A DNA stretch of 17,757 bases from the NCBI GenBank assembly GCA_004211235.1, contig SEEY01000015.1, positions 1 through 17,757 on the forward strand, given 5' to 3'. Below the pieces are notes generated by a model. That model had not been told where the DNA came from and ran no database searches. It was given only the letters and a program-made list of their open reading frames with translations. This DNA comes from Rubrivivax sp. GTDB lineage: Bacteria > Pseudomonadota > Gammaproteobacteria > Burkholderiales > Burkholderiaceae. The translations under genes were made by a program, and so were the position numbers. This document shows, one piece after another, positions 1 to 8,156 of the stretch; the first letter of the stretch is position 1, and every line of letters starts with the position of its first letter.

Positions 1-1559
1 TCGAGCCGAGCCTGCGGATTGATGCGCAGCGACGCGCCACCCAGCGGTTTGCCGGGCGCCACATCCAACTTCGGCGCCGGGCAGTTGTGGCTGATGAACT
101 GCTGGTGCGTCGGCAGCTTCATCACCGTGCGCACGACGTCCTTGCGGATCTCGCCGAGGAAGTCGGCCATGGACCGGTTGTCCATGTTGCGCGTGATGGG
201 GTGATGGCTGGCCGGCAGGATGCCCTGCCCCATCATCACCTGCACCCACGAGTTCTCGGCGAACAGCTCGCCCTGGCGCAGCATGATGCGCGCCGTGTCG
301 CGGAAGTGCTGGATGCGGTGCTTCAGCAGCGGCGGCACGTCCATGTCGCGGCAGTCGCGCCAGAACTGCGAATCGTCGCGGTTGGTGACGTGGTAATGCA
401 GGATGATGAAGTCGCGCGCAACCTCCATGGCGTCGCGCGACTGGGCGTTGTACTCGTCGATGTCGCTCTGCCGGATGCCGTCGCTGGGGAAGAGTTCGAC
501 GAGGCGGGTCAGACCCTTCTGGATGAGATGGATGCTGGTGGACTCCAGCGGCTCCAGGAAGCCGCCGGACAGGCCGATGGCGACGACGTTCTTCTTCCAG
601 GCCTGAGCGCGCTGACCCGGCGTGAACTTGATCAGCCGCGGCTGGCGCAGCACCTCGCCCTGCACATTGGCCAGCAGGGTGGCCTTCGCCTCGTCCTCGC
701 TGACGTGCCTGCTGCTGAAGACGATGCCGTTGCCGACGCGGTGCTGAAGCGGAATGCGCCACTGCCAGCCCCAGGGGTGGGCGATGGAGCGGGTGTAGGG
801 CACCGGCTCGCCGACCGACATGGTCTGCACGGCCAGAGCGCTGTCGCAGGGCAGCCATTGCGACCAGCTCTCGTAGGGCACACCGAGCGTCTCGCCGAGC
901 AGCAGCGAGCGCATGCCGGTGCAGTCGATGAACAGGTCGCCTTCGATCAGCGCGCCACCATCCAGCTGCAGGCCGGTGATGTTGCCGCTGGCGGCGTCGG
1001 TGTGGACCTTGGCGATCTTGCCTTCGATGCGCTGCACGCCCTGGGCCGCGGAAAGGCGGCGCAGGTATTGGCCGTACAGCGTCGCGTCGAAGTGGTAGGC
1101 GTAGTTGATGCCGTTGTCGGGCAGCGTCGCGAAGCGGTTGTCCCTCGCCGCGCGGAGTTCCAGGCAATAGTCGTCGTAGCTGCTGGCCAGGCCGCGCTTG
1201 CGAGCCTCAAGCCAGAAGTGATGAAAGCCCGCCGTCCAGTGGCCCTTGCCGGTCTTGCCGAAGGAGTGGAAATAGTCCTCGCCGACATTGCGCCAGTTCT
1301 CGAAGCTGATGCCGAGCTTGAAGGTGGCCTGCGTGGCCTTGACGAATTCGACCTCGTCCAGGTCCAGGATCTCGTGGAGGATGTGCAGTGTCGGGATCGT
1401 CGCCTCGCCGACGCCGACGGTGCCGATCTCCTCGGACTCGACCAGACGGATGTCGACCTGCTTGCCCAGGCATTTGGACAGGCCGGCCGCGACCATCCAG
1501 CCAGCGGTGCCGCCGCCGGCGATGACGACGCGGCGAATGGGTTGAGGTGCGGTGGTCAT
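1..1559 (-). CDS. Flavin-dependent tryptophan halogenase-like protein (copy 1), 3' end outside window
   Basis: 519 codons are visible with no stop, so the C-terminus lies just beyond the left edge; the family usually runs about 500-530 residues. The start is ATG at 1559, ten residues before the first beta-strand. The N-terminus has the FAD dinucleotide-binding loop GGGTAGW (residues 15-21). Lys81, in TFKLGISFENW, aligns with the lysine that positions the hypohalous acid intermediate in PrnA/RebH-type enzymes. The halogenase signature WxWxIP is intact as WQWRIP (265-270), and FLEPLES surrounds Glu336 and Glu339 in the active-site region. Family knowledge predicts chloride or bromide transfer to an electron-rich aromatic using FADH2 from a separate reductase; no reductase is encoded here. 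It starts 13 bases after the cupin-like gene and is the last visible gene of the receptor operon. Family assignment is firm; the substrate is unknown and need not be free tryptophan. Confidence 0.93.
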   Translation of the reverse strand, partial: MTTAPQPIRRVVIAGGGTAGWMVAAGLSKCLGKQVDIRLVESEEIGTVGVGEATIPTLHILHEILDLDEVEFVKATQATFKLGISFENWRNVGEDYFHSFGKTGKGHWTAGFHHFWLEARKRGLASSYDDYCLELRAARDNRFATLPDNGINYAYHFDATLYGQYLRRLSAAQGVQRIEGKIAKVHTDAASGNITGLQLDGGALIEGDLFIDCTGMRSLLLGETLGVPYESWSQWLPCDSALAVQTMSVGEPVPYTRSIAHPWGWQWRIPLQHRVGNGIVFSSRHVSEDEAKATLLANVQGEVLRQPRLIKFTPGQRAQAWKKNVVAIGLSGGFLEPLESTSIHLIQKGLTRLVELFPSDGIRQSDIDEYNAQSRDAMEVARDFIILHYHVTNRDDSQFWRDCRDMDVPPLLKHRIQHFRDTARIMLRQGELFAENSWVQVMMGQGILPASHHPITRNMDNRSMADFLGEIRKDVVRTVMKLPTHQQFISHNCPAPKLDVAPGKPLGGASLRINPQARL

Positions 1560-1572
1560 GAGGGCGTGGACC

Positions 1573-2559
1573 TTATCGTTTGAGCCGGTTTTGCAGCAGC
1601 GTGCGCAGCTGCCGGGCGCTGGCGTCGTTCATCGGCGCGAGGATGCCGCGTGCCGCGGGCGGGATGTGGGCCGCCGTCTGGTCATCGGCGTCGAAAACGT
1701 AGTGGTCGAACAGCGCACGCCAGGCATCGCGTTGCACCAGCGGCAGGTCGCGCACGGAGAGCAGCGCCATCATCAGCGTGTTCAACGGCGTGTCCATGAA
1801 GGGCGGGGACTGCCGCCACCAGAAGTTGACGAGGCCGTTGATGGGGCCTAACGACTCCACGCCGTGCCACCACTGGCTGGGCAGGAACAGCGCATCGCCG
1901 GGCTCGAGCTCGACGATCTGCGCGTGCTCCAGGGCCTGGGCGTAGCGCGGGAAGCGCTCCAGGTCGGGCTGCGCCGTGTCGACCAGGCTGATGGGCTGGC
2001 CGGCAGGCGTCAGGTCCAGCGGGCCGATGTAGAGATTGGCGACCTGGTCGGGTGGGAACAGCGTGAAACGCCGCCGGCCGGCAACGACGCAGGCGATGTT
2101 GTCGGGCAGGTCGAAATGCGGAGCCACCTGGGTGCGGTTGCCCAGCCAGAGGCTCACATGCGGATGCAGGCCGGCCAATGCCGCCAGGTCGTTGTGCTGG
2201 CGCAGGCCCGGGAAGGCGGAATCGACCTCGGTCGACCCGAGGTAGAGCGCGTCGGCCGTATGGGCCAGCAACGCGTCCAGCAGTGCACCGAAGGGCTGGA
2301 TCTCGTGCCGGAAGTTGAAGCCGCTGAAGTCGCTGTTGTAGAAGAAGCGCCCGCCGATCTCCGGCCCACCGTGCCACAGGGCCAGGCGCGTCTGCTCGCC
2401 GAAGCCGCGCAGGTAGGTGCAGAACTCGGCGTCGGAGCGCTGCGCCGCCTGCACCATCGGCCAATCCCGCACCAGGCCGCGCATCACCACGGGCTGGGTG
2501 GACTGGAGCACGTCGGCAGGTACCCCGTCGGCGCCTCTCAGGTCGCTGCGCTCCAGCAT
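1573..2559 (-). CDS. Cupin-like / JmjC-type Fe(II) oxygenase (Cupin_8 family)
   Basis: 328 residues from ATG at 2559; a GTG directly before it (2562) is an equally possible start. The double-stranded beta-helix of the cupin_8/JmjC family is recognisable. A metal-binding HxD lies in APHFDLPDN (His149, Asp151, counted from the GTG) and the distal histidine in SQWWHGVESL (His233), giving the facial triad expected of Fe(II)/2-oxoglutarate oxygenases. GRRRFTLFPPDQ follows the first motif, as in FIH-like hydroxylases. Family members hydroxylate side chains of proteins or small molecules; the target here is unknown. It begins 5 bases after the SapC gene stop (TGAGAGTGATG) and has no convincing Shine-Dalgarno sequence, so translational coupling is likely. 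Genes of this family recur beside SapC and halogenase genes in TonB-receptor loci of Caulobacter- and Xanthomonas-like bacteria. Confidence 0.88.
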   Translation of the reverse strand: MLERSDLRGADGVPADVLQSTQPVVMRGLVRDWPMVQAAQRSDAEFCTYLRGFGEQTRLALWHGGPEIGGRFFYNSDFSGFNFRHEIQPFGALLDALLAHTADALYLGSTEVDSAFPGLRQHNDLAALAGLHPHVSLWLGNRTQVAPHFDLPDNIACVVAGRRRFTLFPPDQVANLYIGPLDLTPAGQPISLVDTAQPDLERFPRYAQALEHAQIVELEPGDALFLPSQWWHGVESLGPINGLVNFWWRQSPPFMDTPLNTLMMALLSVRDLPLVQRDAWRALFDHYVFDADDQTAAHIPPAARGILAPMNDASARQLRTLLQNRLKR

Positions 2560-2564
2560 CACTC

Positions 2565-3266
2565 TCAGGCCGGTTGGACGTGGGCGAGGTGCCGCTTGAT
2601 CAAGGTCGTGAAGTTCGACAGCGAAGCGATCGCCATGTAGATGGGCTGCAAGTAGTCGGCCTGGTGCAGCAGGGCGACGGTGCTGGCATCCAGCGCGGCG
2701 AGGCGCTCCTCGTGAATGATGTAGAACCCCACCAGCTGGCCGTGCGAGCCGTCCGGGCGCTCGACGTCGAGCACGAAGGACTCGAGCAGGTCGTGCTTCA
2801 TCAGCGTCTGGATGAAATCGGTCGTGGCCTGCAGGCCCTCGTGCAGTGTTCGCAGCACTGAGTTGGCGTTCTCGGTGAAATCGGTCGTGCCGCCCTGCGG
2901 CAGGAACACGGCTTCGCCCTCGGCGCCCTGGCTGATGCGCTTGCTGTCCAGGTCGACCATCATGCGCAGCTCGTCGTCGGCGATGCCGATGGAGAACGGC
3001 AGGCGCTGCACGGACAGCGGCAGGTAGTCGGCGTCCCAGCCCTGGCCGTTCAGGAACAGGTTCTGCCCGTCCTGCAGACCGAACAGCGCTGCGGGCACGA
3101 AGCCGCCCTTGTCATCGCGCTGGAAGACGATGGGGTAGTGCGCCTGGAGCTTGCGGAATTCATCCACCGTGACGGGCGCCGACATGAAGTCGTCGCCCCA
3201 CTGTGCGCCGCGCTCGGTGATGACGCGCAGGTCCTTGTGCTGGATGTTGTTGAGCAGTTGCAGCAT
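2565..3266 (-). CDS. SapC family protein
   Basis: 233 residues from ATG at 3266. Recognised as the SapC family by overall pattern: an early VTVDEFRKLQAHYPIVF block, a central PAALFGLQDGQNLFLN segment, and QRLPFSIGI, followed by an acidic stretch (DLDSKRISQGAEGEAVF) and a C-terminal LYxxH-like helical part. Length is typical. No signal peptide or membrane segment is visible, so it is probably cytoplasmic. The biochemical role of the family is not established; the name comes from a gene near surface-array proteins in Campylobacter and does not define a function. It lies 8 bases after halogenase copy 2 and 5 bases before the cupin-like gene, with no good ribosome-binding site of its own, so it is almost certainly cotranscribed and coupled. 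Its steady association with TonB receptors, halogenases and cupin_8 proteins suggests a partner role in substrate handling, which is inference. Confidence 0.9.
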   Translation of the reverse strand: MLQLLNNIQHKDLRVITERGAQWGDDFMSAPVTVDEFRKLQAHYPIVFQRDDKGGFVPAALFGLQDGQNLFLNGQGWDADYLPLSVQRLPFSIGIADDELRMMVDLDSKRISQGAEGEAVFLPQGGTTDFTENANSVLRTLHEGLQATTDFIQTLMKHDLLESFVLDVERPDGSHGQLVGFYIIHEERLAALDASTVALLHQADYLQPIYMAIASLSNFTTLIKRHLAHVQPA

Positions 3267-3274
3267 GGGTTCGA

Positions 3275-4843
3275 TCAGGGGGCTGTGCGGCCGGGAATAC
3301 CGTGCTCGCGGATGTGTTGGATGAGGTCGCGATGGCGAGGCAGGGCGCCGAGCAAACGCCGCGTGATTGTCGCTACGTCCTTGAGCCCGGCATCGGCCGC
3401 CGCGCGCTGGTCAGCCCGCAGGGGGCGCAGCGCGGGCTTGAACTGCATGCCGTAGAGCACGTACTGGTAGCTCGCCGCGGGGAAGACCTCCTCGTTGCGA
3501 TAGAAGTCGTTGCGCGACGGCGAGCGGTGGGCCCAGAGCTGCAGCAGTTCACGCAGCGACTCGGGCTGCGTGCTGGCGCTGCGGTGCTCGAGCCAGTAGT
3601 CGGCGTCGTCGCGACGGCTCAGCACATAGTGCAGCTTCAGGAATTCGATGATGCGCGACCAGCGGTAGCTGAACGCCTCGTTGAAGCGCTTGGCGACGAG
3701 AGACATGTCGGCCCGGTTGGTGGGCATCTCGTCGCGGATCATCGCGACCGACAGTTCGACCAGCGCCAGCGCGGACGCTTCGAGTGGCTCGATGAAACCC
3801 GCCGACAGGCCGACCGCGACGCAGTTGCGGTGCCAGAACTGCTCACGGTAGCCGGGGCTGAAACTCAGGCGCCGCGGCGAAACGTCGGCCTCGCCAAGCC
3901 CGCTGCGCTGCAGGTAGGCCAGCAGCGCCCGCTCGGCGGCCGCGTCCCCGGTATGGCTGCTGGAATAGACCAGGCCGATGCCCCGGCGCGTGGGCAGGCC
4001 GATGTCCCACGTCCAGCCCTCGGCATGGGCCGTGGAGATGGTGGCGGACGCCAGCGGTGCGTTGGCGTCTGCGTGCGAAACCTGCACGGCCAGCGCGCTG
4101 TCGTTGAACAGGACGCCCTTCTGGCAACGCAGGCCGACGCCATAGTGCTGGCCCAGCAGCAGGCTGGCCATGCCGGAACAGTCGATGAAGAGATCGCCTT
4201 CGAGATCGCCGTGCTCGCGCGTCACCAGCGCCGCGATGTCGCCGTTCTCATGTGAACGCACGCTGACGAAATGGTCGACGACATGGCGAACGCCCAGCAC
4301 GGTCGTCGCATGCCGGCGCAGCAGATGGCCAAGCTTGACGGCGTCGAAGTGGTAACCGTAATTCAGCACGCCGCCGAAGTCCGGCGTCGTCGTCTGCTTG
4401 GGCGCGAGGCGCGCGTCGCAGACATGCGGCTGCGCACCGACGCTTTCGGCAAAGCCTGGGTCGCCGCCAGCCTGCAGCCATGCACCGGGCAGGTCGGCAT
4501 CGCCATGGCCGTGAGGCAGCGTGAAGGGGTGGTAATAGCGATCACCGGCACCGCCGTGCAGCCAGCCGTCGAAGCAGGAGCCCTGCTTGAAGGCGGCGTC
4601 GCATTCGCGGATCAGATCCACTTCGCTGAGGCCGATGCCATGCAGCGTCGCGCGCATCGTGGGCCATGTGCCCTCGCCCACGCCGATGGACGGCACATCG
4701 GGCGATTCGATCAGCGTGATCTGCAGTGCGTCGGGCGCATCGCGGCCCAGTTCAGCGGCCAGCGTCGCAGCGGTCAGCCAGCCGGCAGAGCCGCCACCCA
4801 ACACCACGATGCGTCGTACGGCTGTCGTCAACTCGGAGTTCAT
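3275..4843 (-). CDS. Flavin-dependent tryptophan halogenase-like protein (copy 2)
   Basis: 522 residues from ATG at 4843, chosen because it lies ten residues ahead of the first beta-strand, as in copy 1. An in-frame ATG at 4945 would add 34 residues (MAGVGAQSPAP...) with no family support, although GAGCGGA upstream of it could be a ribosome-binding site. The FAD loop is GGGSAGW (16-22). Lys86, in AAFKQGSCFDGW, matches the catalytic lysine. FIEPLEAS holds Glu352 and Glu355. The WxWxIP signature is altered to WTWDIGLP (277-284), a form common in halogenase homologues from receptor loci whose activity is mostly untested. It follows the receptor gene by 161 bases and is followed by SapC after 8 bases. 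It is clearly not a recent duplicate of copy 1: the two are divergent throughout, including the lysine loop and the signature. It may use a different substrate, or act as an FAD oxidase rather than a halogenase. Confidence 0.92.
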   Translation of the reverse strand: MNSELTTAVRRIVVLGGGSAGWLTAATLAAELGRDAPDALQITLIESPDVPSIGVGEGTWPTMRATLHGIGLSEVDLIRECDAAFKQGSCFDGWLHGGAGDRYYHPFTLPHGHGDADLPGAWLQAGGDPGFAESVGAQPHVCDARLAPKQTTTPDFGGVLNYGYHFDAVKLGHLLRRHATTVLGVRHVVDHFVSVRSHENGDIAALVTREHGDLEGDLFIDCSGMASLLLGQHYGVGLRCQKGVLFNDSALAVQVSHADANAPLASATISTAHAEGWTWDIGLPTRRGIGLVYSSSHTGDAAAERALLAYLQRSGLGEADVSPRRLSFSPGYREQFWHRNCVAVGLSAGFIEPLEASALALVELSVAMIRDEMPTNRADMSLVAKRFNEAFSYRWSRIIEFLKLHYVLSRRDDADYWLEHRSASTQPESLRELLQLWAHRSPSRNDFYRNEEVFPAASYQYVLYGMQFKPALRPLRADQRAAADAGLKDVATITRRLLGALPRHRDLIQHIREHGIPGRTAP

Positions 4844-4994
4844 GCCGGAGAAGTATGGTCCTTGCGCGTGCCGGGCACCGCAAAGGCCGAGGAATTCTGC
4901 AAACAGATTGGCCGGGGCAGGCGATTGCGCACCCACTCCGGCCATGTTGATCCGCTCAGCAACTCACCCCGAGGGATGAATCACCGAGCATTTG

Positions 4995-5019
4995 CGCTTA
5001 TCGCTCAGAAGCGATAGCG
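4995..5019 (-). terminator. Stem-loop across the receptor stop codon (possible attenuator)
   Basis: On the minus strand the end of the receptor gene reads CGCTATCGCT, a four-base loop, then AGCGATAAGCG. This gives a seven-pair stem, one bulged A, then three more pairs. The TGA stop (5007-5005) sits at the loop side of the descending arm. No U-tract follows, so it is not a classical intrinsic terminator. It may stabilise the upstream mRNA or reduce read-through into the halogenase genes. Confidence 0.35.
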
Positions 5020-8000
5020 AGCGCCGATCAGGTAACGACGACCGGTCTGCAGCACGTTCACGACTTGGTCCTTCGTGCGGCCGTGCTGACGGATGTAGCC
5101 GTCGTTCAGGTTCAGCAGGTCGGCCTGCAGCGTCAGGTTCTTGCCGATCTTGTAGCCGATGGACGCGTCCACCTGGCCATAGGCTTCGGTGTAGACCGGG
5201 TTGTTGCCGGCGCCGTCGGTACGACGTGCCAGGAACTCACCACGCCAGTTGTAGGCACCGCGGACGGACCAGGTCTCGTTCTCGTAGAAGCCCACGAGGT
5301 TGGCCGAATCGCTGATGCCCACCAGACCGGCCTGCGCAGCGCTGCTGTCGGTGTTGTTGTTGAACTTCAGACCGCTCTTGACAGCGGTGTAGTTGCCCGA
5401 CAGACCGAAGCCGCTGTTGCCGAACATGTGCTGGAAGTTGAACTCCAAGCCCTTGATGTTGTCGCCGGCACCGTTGGCGTAGCTGGTGATGTTGAACTGC
5501 AACGGCTGGGTGCCCGGCACCGTACCCAGGATGTCGCCCTGGATGACCGTGCCTGGTTTGGTAACCGTGACGCCCGGCTGACCACCGTAGTTGTTGAAGA
5601 TGTAGTTCCGGATCAGTTGCGGCTTGTCGGCCGGGATACCGGAGGCCAGAGCCGCCTGGTAGTACGTGCCGCTGGCCGGCTGGTTCAGGCCCGCATAGGT
5701 CTTGCTGATGGTCGTCGTGCTGATGAAGTCCGTGACCTTCTTGTAGAAGGCACCGACCGCCACATAGGACGACTTGGTGTAGTAATACTCGGCCGACAGG
5801 TCCAGGTTCTTGGACTTGAGCGGCTTCAGCGCCGGATCGCCAGTCGAGCCCGCGCCCGCGACGTTGTAGCGCGCGGAGTCGGCGTTCAGCGCCTCGCCAC
5901 CGAGCATCTGGTCGAAGCCAGGACGACCGATGTTGACGCCGTAGCTGGCACGCACCTTGATGTTGTCGGCCAGGTCGGCATCCCAGTCGATGCTGGGGAG
6001 CCAGTACGAGTACTTGCCCGACTTGGTACCGAAGGTGCTGGTGCCGCCGGTGAGCTTCACTTCATTGTCGGCGTACCAGTCCGTGCCGGTGTAGGCCGTC
6101 ACTTGCGAGGACGAGTCGACCTTGGTGCTTTCGTAGCGCAGGCCGACCGACAGGTTCATCGGAATGGACGTGTCGAACGAGTGGTCCCACTGGCCGTAGG
6201 CCGAGGTGGACTTCTCCGTCGTGCGCCAGTCGCTGGCACCCGCCTGGCTGAAGTCGGCCGGGGCCGAGAAGTAGGCTTCGGCAGCGGCCGGCGTCATCGG
6301 CACGTTGCCCGTGCTGGACGAGCCGAACTGCACGGCGTTTGCCACGGCCTGCTTGCGCAGAGCGGCGAAATCCGGCACGAAGAACGTCGAGTACAGGCGC
6401 GGGTCGTCGTGACCCGGGATGCGGTTGAACAAACCGCCCAGGCCGTATTGCGACACCGGCACGTCCTTGAAGCCGCCGGCAGGGCCGATACCGCTCCAGT
6501 CGCCGTGGAAGTTGTTCGCGCTGGCGGCGCGGTTCTTCAGCTTGGTGAAACCCAGGCCGGCAAGCAGCTTGTCGTCGGTGCCCAGGCGGTAGGTACCGCG
6601 CAGTTGCGCCTGGTCGACCGTCTGGTCAGACAGGTTGTTGTAGAACTGCGATCCCGTGACGTTCGTCTTGGCAGAGTCGTAGACCATGCCCTTCGACTCC
6701 ATGATCGGGAGCTTCTTGTCGTAGTAGGCGGTCGTGTTGCCCTGCGTGAACAGCGCCAGGTCCATGACGGCGTAGGTGCCGTAAGGGCTGTCGGGCGTGG
6801 TCTTGGAGGTGGACGAATGCGCATCCAGCTCGAAGCTGAGGGCGTCGTTGACCTTCCAGGCCGCATTGAAGCCGGTCGAGCTCAGCTTGCTCTTCTGCGC
6901 GAACTGGCCGGCGTTCATGCCGTAGTCGTGCGTGCCGTCCCACGTGGCGGTCTGGATGATCGGCGTCGCGACCGGGCCAGACGTGAACGTGCTGGCGGGT
7001 GAGGTGCCGGCCGGTGTCGTCAGCGCGCCAGAGAACGAGGGGCCGAACCAGGCCGAGTTCTCGATGTTCTTGGACTTGACCGTGTTGACGGCCATCGTGT
7101 AGTCGACCGTGAACTTCAGGTCCTTGGTCGGCGCGAACTGCAGCACGGCCTGGCCGTTCAGGCGCTCGCGGTCCAGACCCGTCACCGAATAACGCATGTC
7201 ATTCGTGTGGGTGTACAGGCCGCTGGTGGGAGCGTTCTGCAGGCCGGGGATCAAGCCAGAGAACGAGCCATCCGGATTGGGCGACTTGGCGAACGCGCCC
7301 TTCGGCGTGTTCCAGGCTTCGCTCAGCCAACCGTTCTGGGTATAGGCGACGTTGGAGCCCGAGCTGCGCTTGGAGTAGCTGCCGCTGACGGAGATGCCGA
7401 GCGTGCGGTTGCCGAAGGTGTCGCTGTAGATGCCGGAGATTTCAGGCGTGACCTTGTCGCCCTTCAGCTCGTTCGGCAGACGCGAGACCGAGCCGTCGTA
7501 GTTGGCCTTGATGCCGATGCTGGCGATGCGCTCACGCACGTCGAGCGGGCGCGCCGTCTTGACGTTGATCGTGGCACCGATGCCGCCGGTGGGCGATTCA
7601 GCACGAGCGGTCTTGTAGACCTCGAGAGCCGAGATCGAGTCCGACGAGAGGTTCGCGAAGTCGAACGCACGCGAGCCGCTGGCGCCGTTGTTCAACTGGT
7701 TGATGACGGACGTCGGCATTTGACGACCGTTCAGCAGCACCATGTTGAAGTCAGGGCCGACACCGCGCACGGTGACCTTCGAGCCTTCGCCGCTGGAGTT
7801 GCGGTCGATGGACACGCCGGCGATGCGCTGCATCGATTCGGCGAGGTTGGTGTCAGGGAACTTGCCGATGTCTTCAGCAACGATGCCATCGACCAGGCCA
7901 CGTGACTCACGCTTCAGGGTGACAGCGCTGTCAAGGGACTTGCGAATGCCCGTGATGACGACGGTTTCCAGCGACTGCGAGGGCGCGGCCTGCTGTGCCT

Positions 8001-8109
8001 GGGCGACGCCTGCGCCGGACAGCAGTGCGAGCACCGAGGCCATGGCGACAGGGTGGCGGCGCGCGTGAGCGGGCTGGCGCCGGGTCTTGGAAGTCTGGGG
8101 GTGTTTCAT
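5005..8109 (-). CDS. TonB-dependent outer-membrane receptor (Xanthomonas/Caulobacter type)
   Basis: 1034 residues. The start is ATG at 8109, supported by a perfect AGGAGA just upstream (AGGAGACAAATG). The N-terminus is a long basic stretch, then the hydrophobic segment MASVLALLSGAGVAQA, with signal peptidase I cleavage likely after residue 38 (AQA|QQ). ETVVITG (48-54) is a probable Ton box. The plug domain follows, with KRESRGLVDGIVAEDIGKFP, the block NLAESMQRIAGVSIDR, and VRGVGPDFNMVLLNGRQMP. The rest is a repetitive aromatic-rich beta-barrel ending in RYLIGARYRF, with the terminal Phe required for outer-membrane assembly. Length and plug motifs fit the large receptors that import plant- or algal-derived oligosaccharides or related molecules using the proton-motive force via TonB-ExbBD. 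The specific ligand cannot be read. It is the first gene of the halogenase block, behind a structured leader with a LacI-type site. Confidence 0.95.
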   Translation of the reverse strand: MKHPQTSKTRRQPAHARRHPVAMASVLALLSGAGVAQAQQAAPSQSLETVVITGIRKSLDSAVTLKRESRGLVDGIVAEDIGKFPDTNLAESMQRIAGVSIDRNSSGEGSKVTVRGVGPDFNMVLLNGRQMPTSVINQLNNGASGSRAFDFANLSSDSISALEVYKTARAESPTGGIGATINVKTARPLDVRERIASIGIKANYDGSVSRLPNELKGDKVTPEISGIYSDTFGNRTLGISVSGSYSKRSSGSNVAYTQNGWLSEAWNTPKGAFAKSPNPDGSFSGLIPGLQNAPTSGLYTHTNDMRYSVTGLDRERLNGQAVLQFAPTKDLKFTVDYTMAVNTVKSKNIENSAWFGPSFSGALTTPAGTSPASTFTSGPVATPIIQTATWDGTHDYGMNAGQFAQKSKLSSTGFNAAWKVNDALSFELDAHSSTSKTTPDSPYGTYAVMDLALFTQGNTTAYYDKKLPIMESKGMVYDSAKTNVTGSQFYNNLSDQTVDQAQLRGTYRLGTDDKLLAGLGFTKLKNRAASANNFHGDWSGIGPAGGFKDVPVSQYGLGGLFNRIPGHDDPRLYSTFFVPDFAALRKQAVANAVQFGSSSTGNVPMTPAAAEAYFSAPADFSQAGASDWRTTEKSTSAYGQWDHSFDTSIPMNLSVGLRYESTKVDSSSQVTAYTGTDWYADNEVKLTGGTSTFGTKSGKYSYWLPSIDWDADLADNIKVRASYGVNIGRPGFDQMLGGEALNADSARYNVAGAGSTGDPALKPLKSKNLDLSAEYYYTKSSYVAVGAFYKKVTDFISTTTISKTYAGLNQPASGTYYQAALASGIPADKPQLIRNYIFNNYGGQPGVTVTKPGTVIQGDILGTVPGTQPLQFNITSYANGAGDNIKGLEFNFQHMFGNSGFGLSGNYTAVKSGLKFNNNTDSSAAQAGLVGISDSANLVGFYENETWSVRGAYNWRGEFLARRTDGAGNNPVYTEAYGQVDASIGYKIGKNLTLQADLLNLNDGYIRQHGRTKDQVVNVLQTGRRYLIGARYRF

Positions 8110-8116
8110 TTGTCTC

Positions 8117-8122
8117 CTAACT
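8117..8122 (-). promoter_or_regulatory. Ribosome-binding site of the receptor gene
   Basis: Minus strand reads TTAGGAGACAAATG. The AGGAG core is an exact Shine-Dalgarno match close upstream of the ATG at 8109. It decides the receptor start against an in-frame upstream codon at 8172 that has no such site and would extend the protein by 21 residues. This is the strongest ribosome-binding site in the operon, consistent with the receptor being made in excess over the enzymes. Confidence 0.8.
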
Positions 8123-8127
8123 GCGTT

Positions 8128-8144
8128 GGCCCAGTGGCTGGGCC
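8128..8144 (-). repeat. Perfect 7-bp inverted repeat in the receptor leader
   Basis: GGCCCAG, a three-base spacer, then CTGGGCC. In mRNA this makes a seven-pair GC-rich hairpin with a CCA loop, ending a few bases before the Shine-Dalgarno sequence. It is therefore placed to affect ribosome access or mRNA stability, or it could be a protein-binding dyad. Confidence 0.5.
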
Positions 8145-8156
8145 GATTTGATTGAC

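Noticed and set aside
87..1583. 498-codon plus-strand open frame opposite halogenase copy 1
   Set aside because: Stop-free antisense frame typical of GC-rich coding DNA; the translation is rich in Ala/Val/Leu/Gly/Asp without motifs, while the minus strand has clear halogenase signatures.
4844..4945. 34-residue N-terminal extension of halogenase copy 2 or a separate short peptide
   Set aside because: No counterpart in copy 1 and no leader-peptide features; the internal ATG at 4843 fits the family. Kept only as an alternative start.
4956..4991. 11-codon minus-strand open frame after the receptor stop
   Set aside because: Too short and no ribosome-binding site; considered as a possible precursor or attenuator peptide but unsupported.
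5065..7002. 645-codon plus-strand open frame opposite the receptor gene
   Set aside because: Antisense shadow of the beta-barrel; low-complexity composition (Val/Arg/Gly/Ala) and no recognisable domain.
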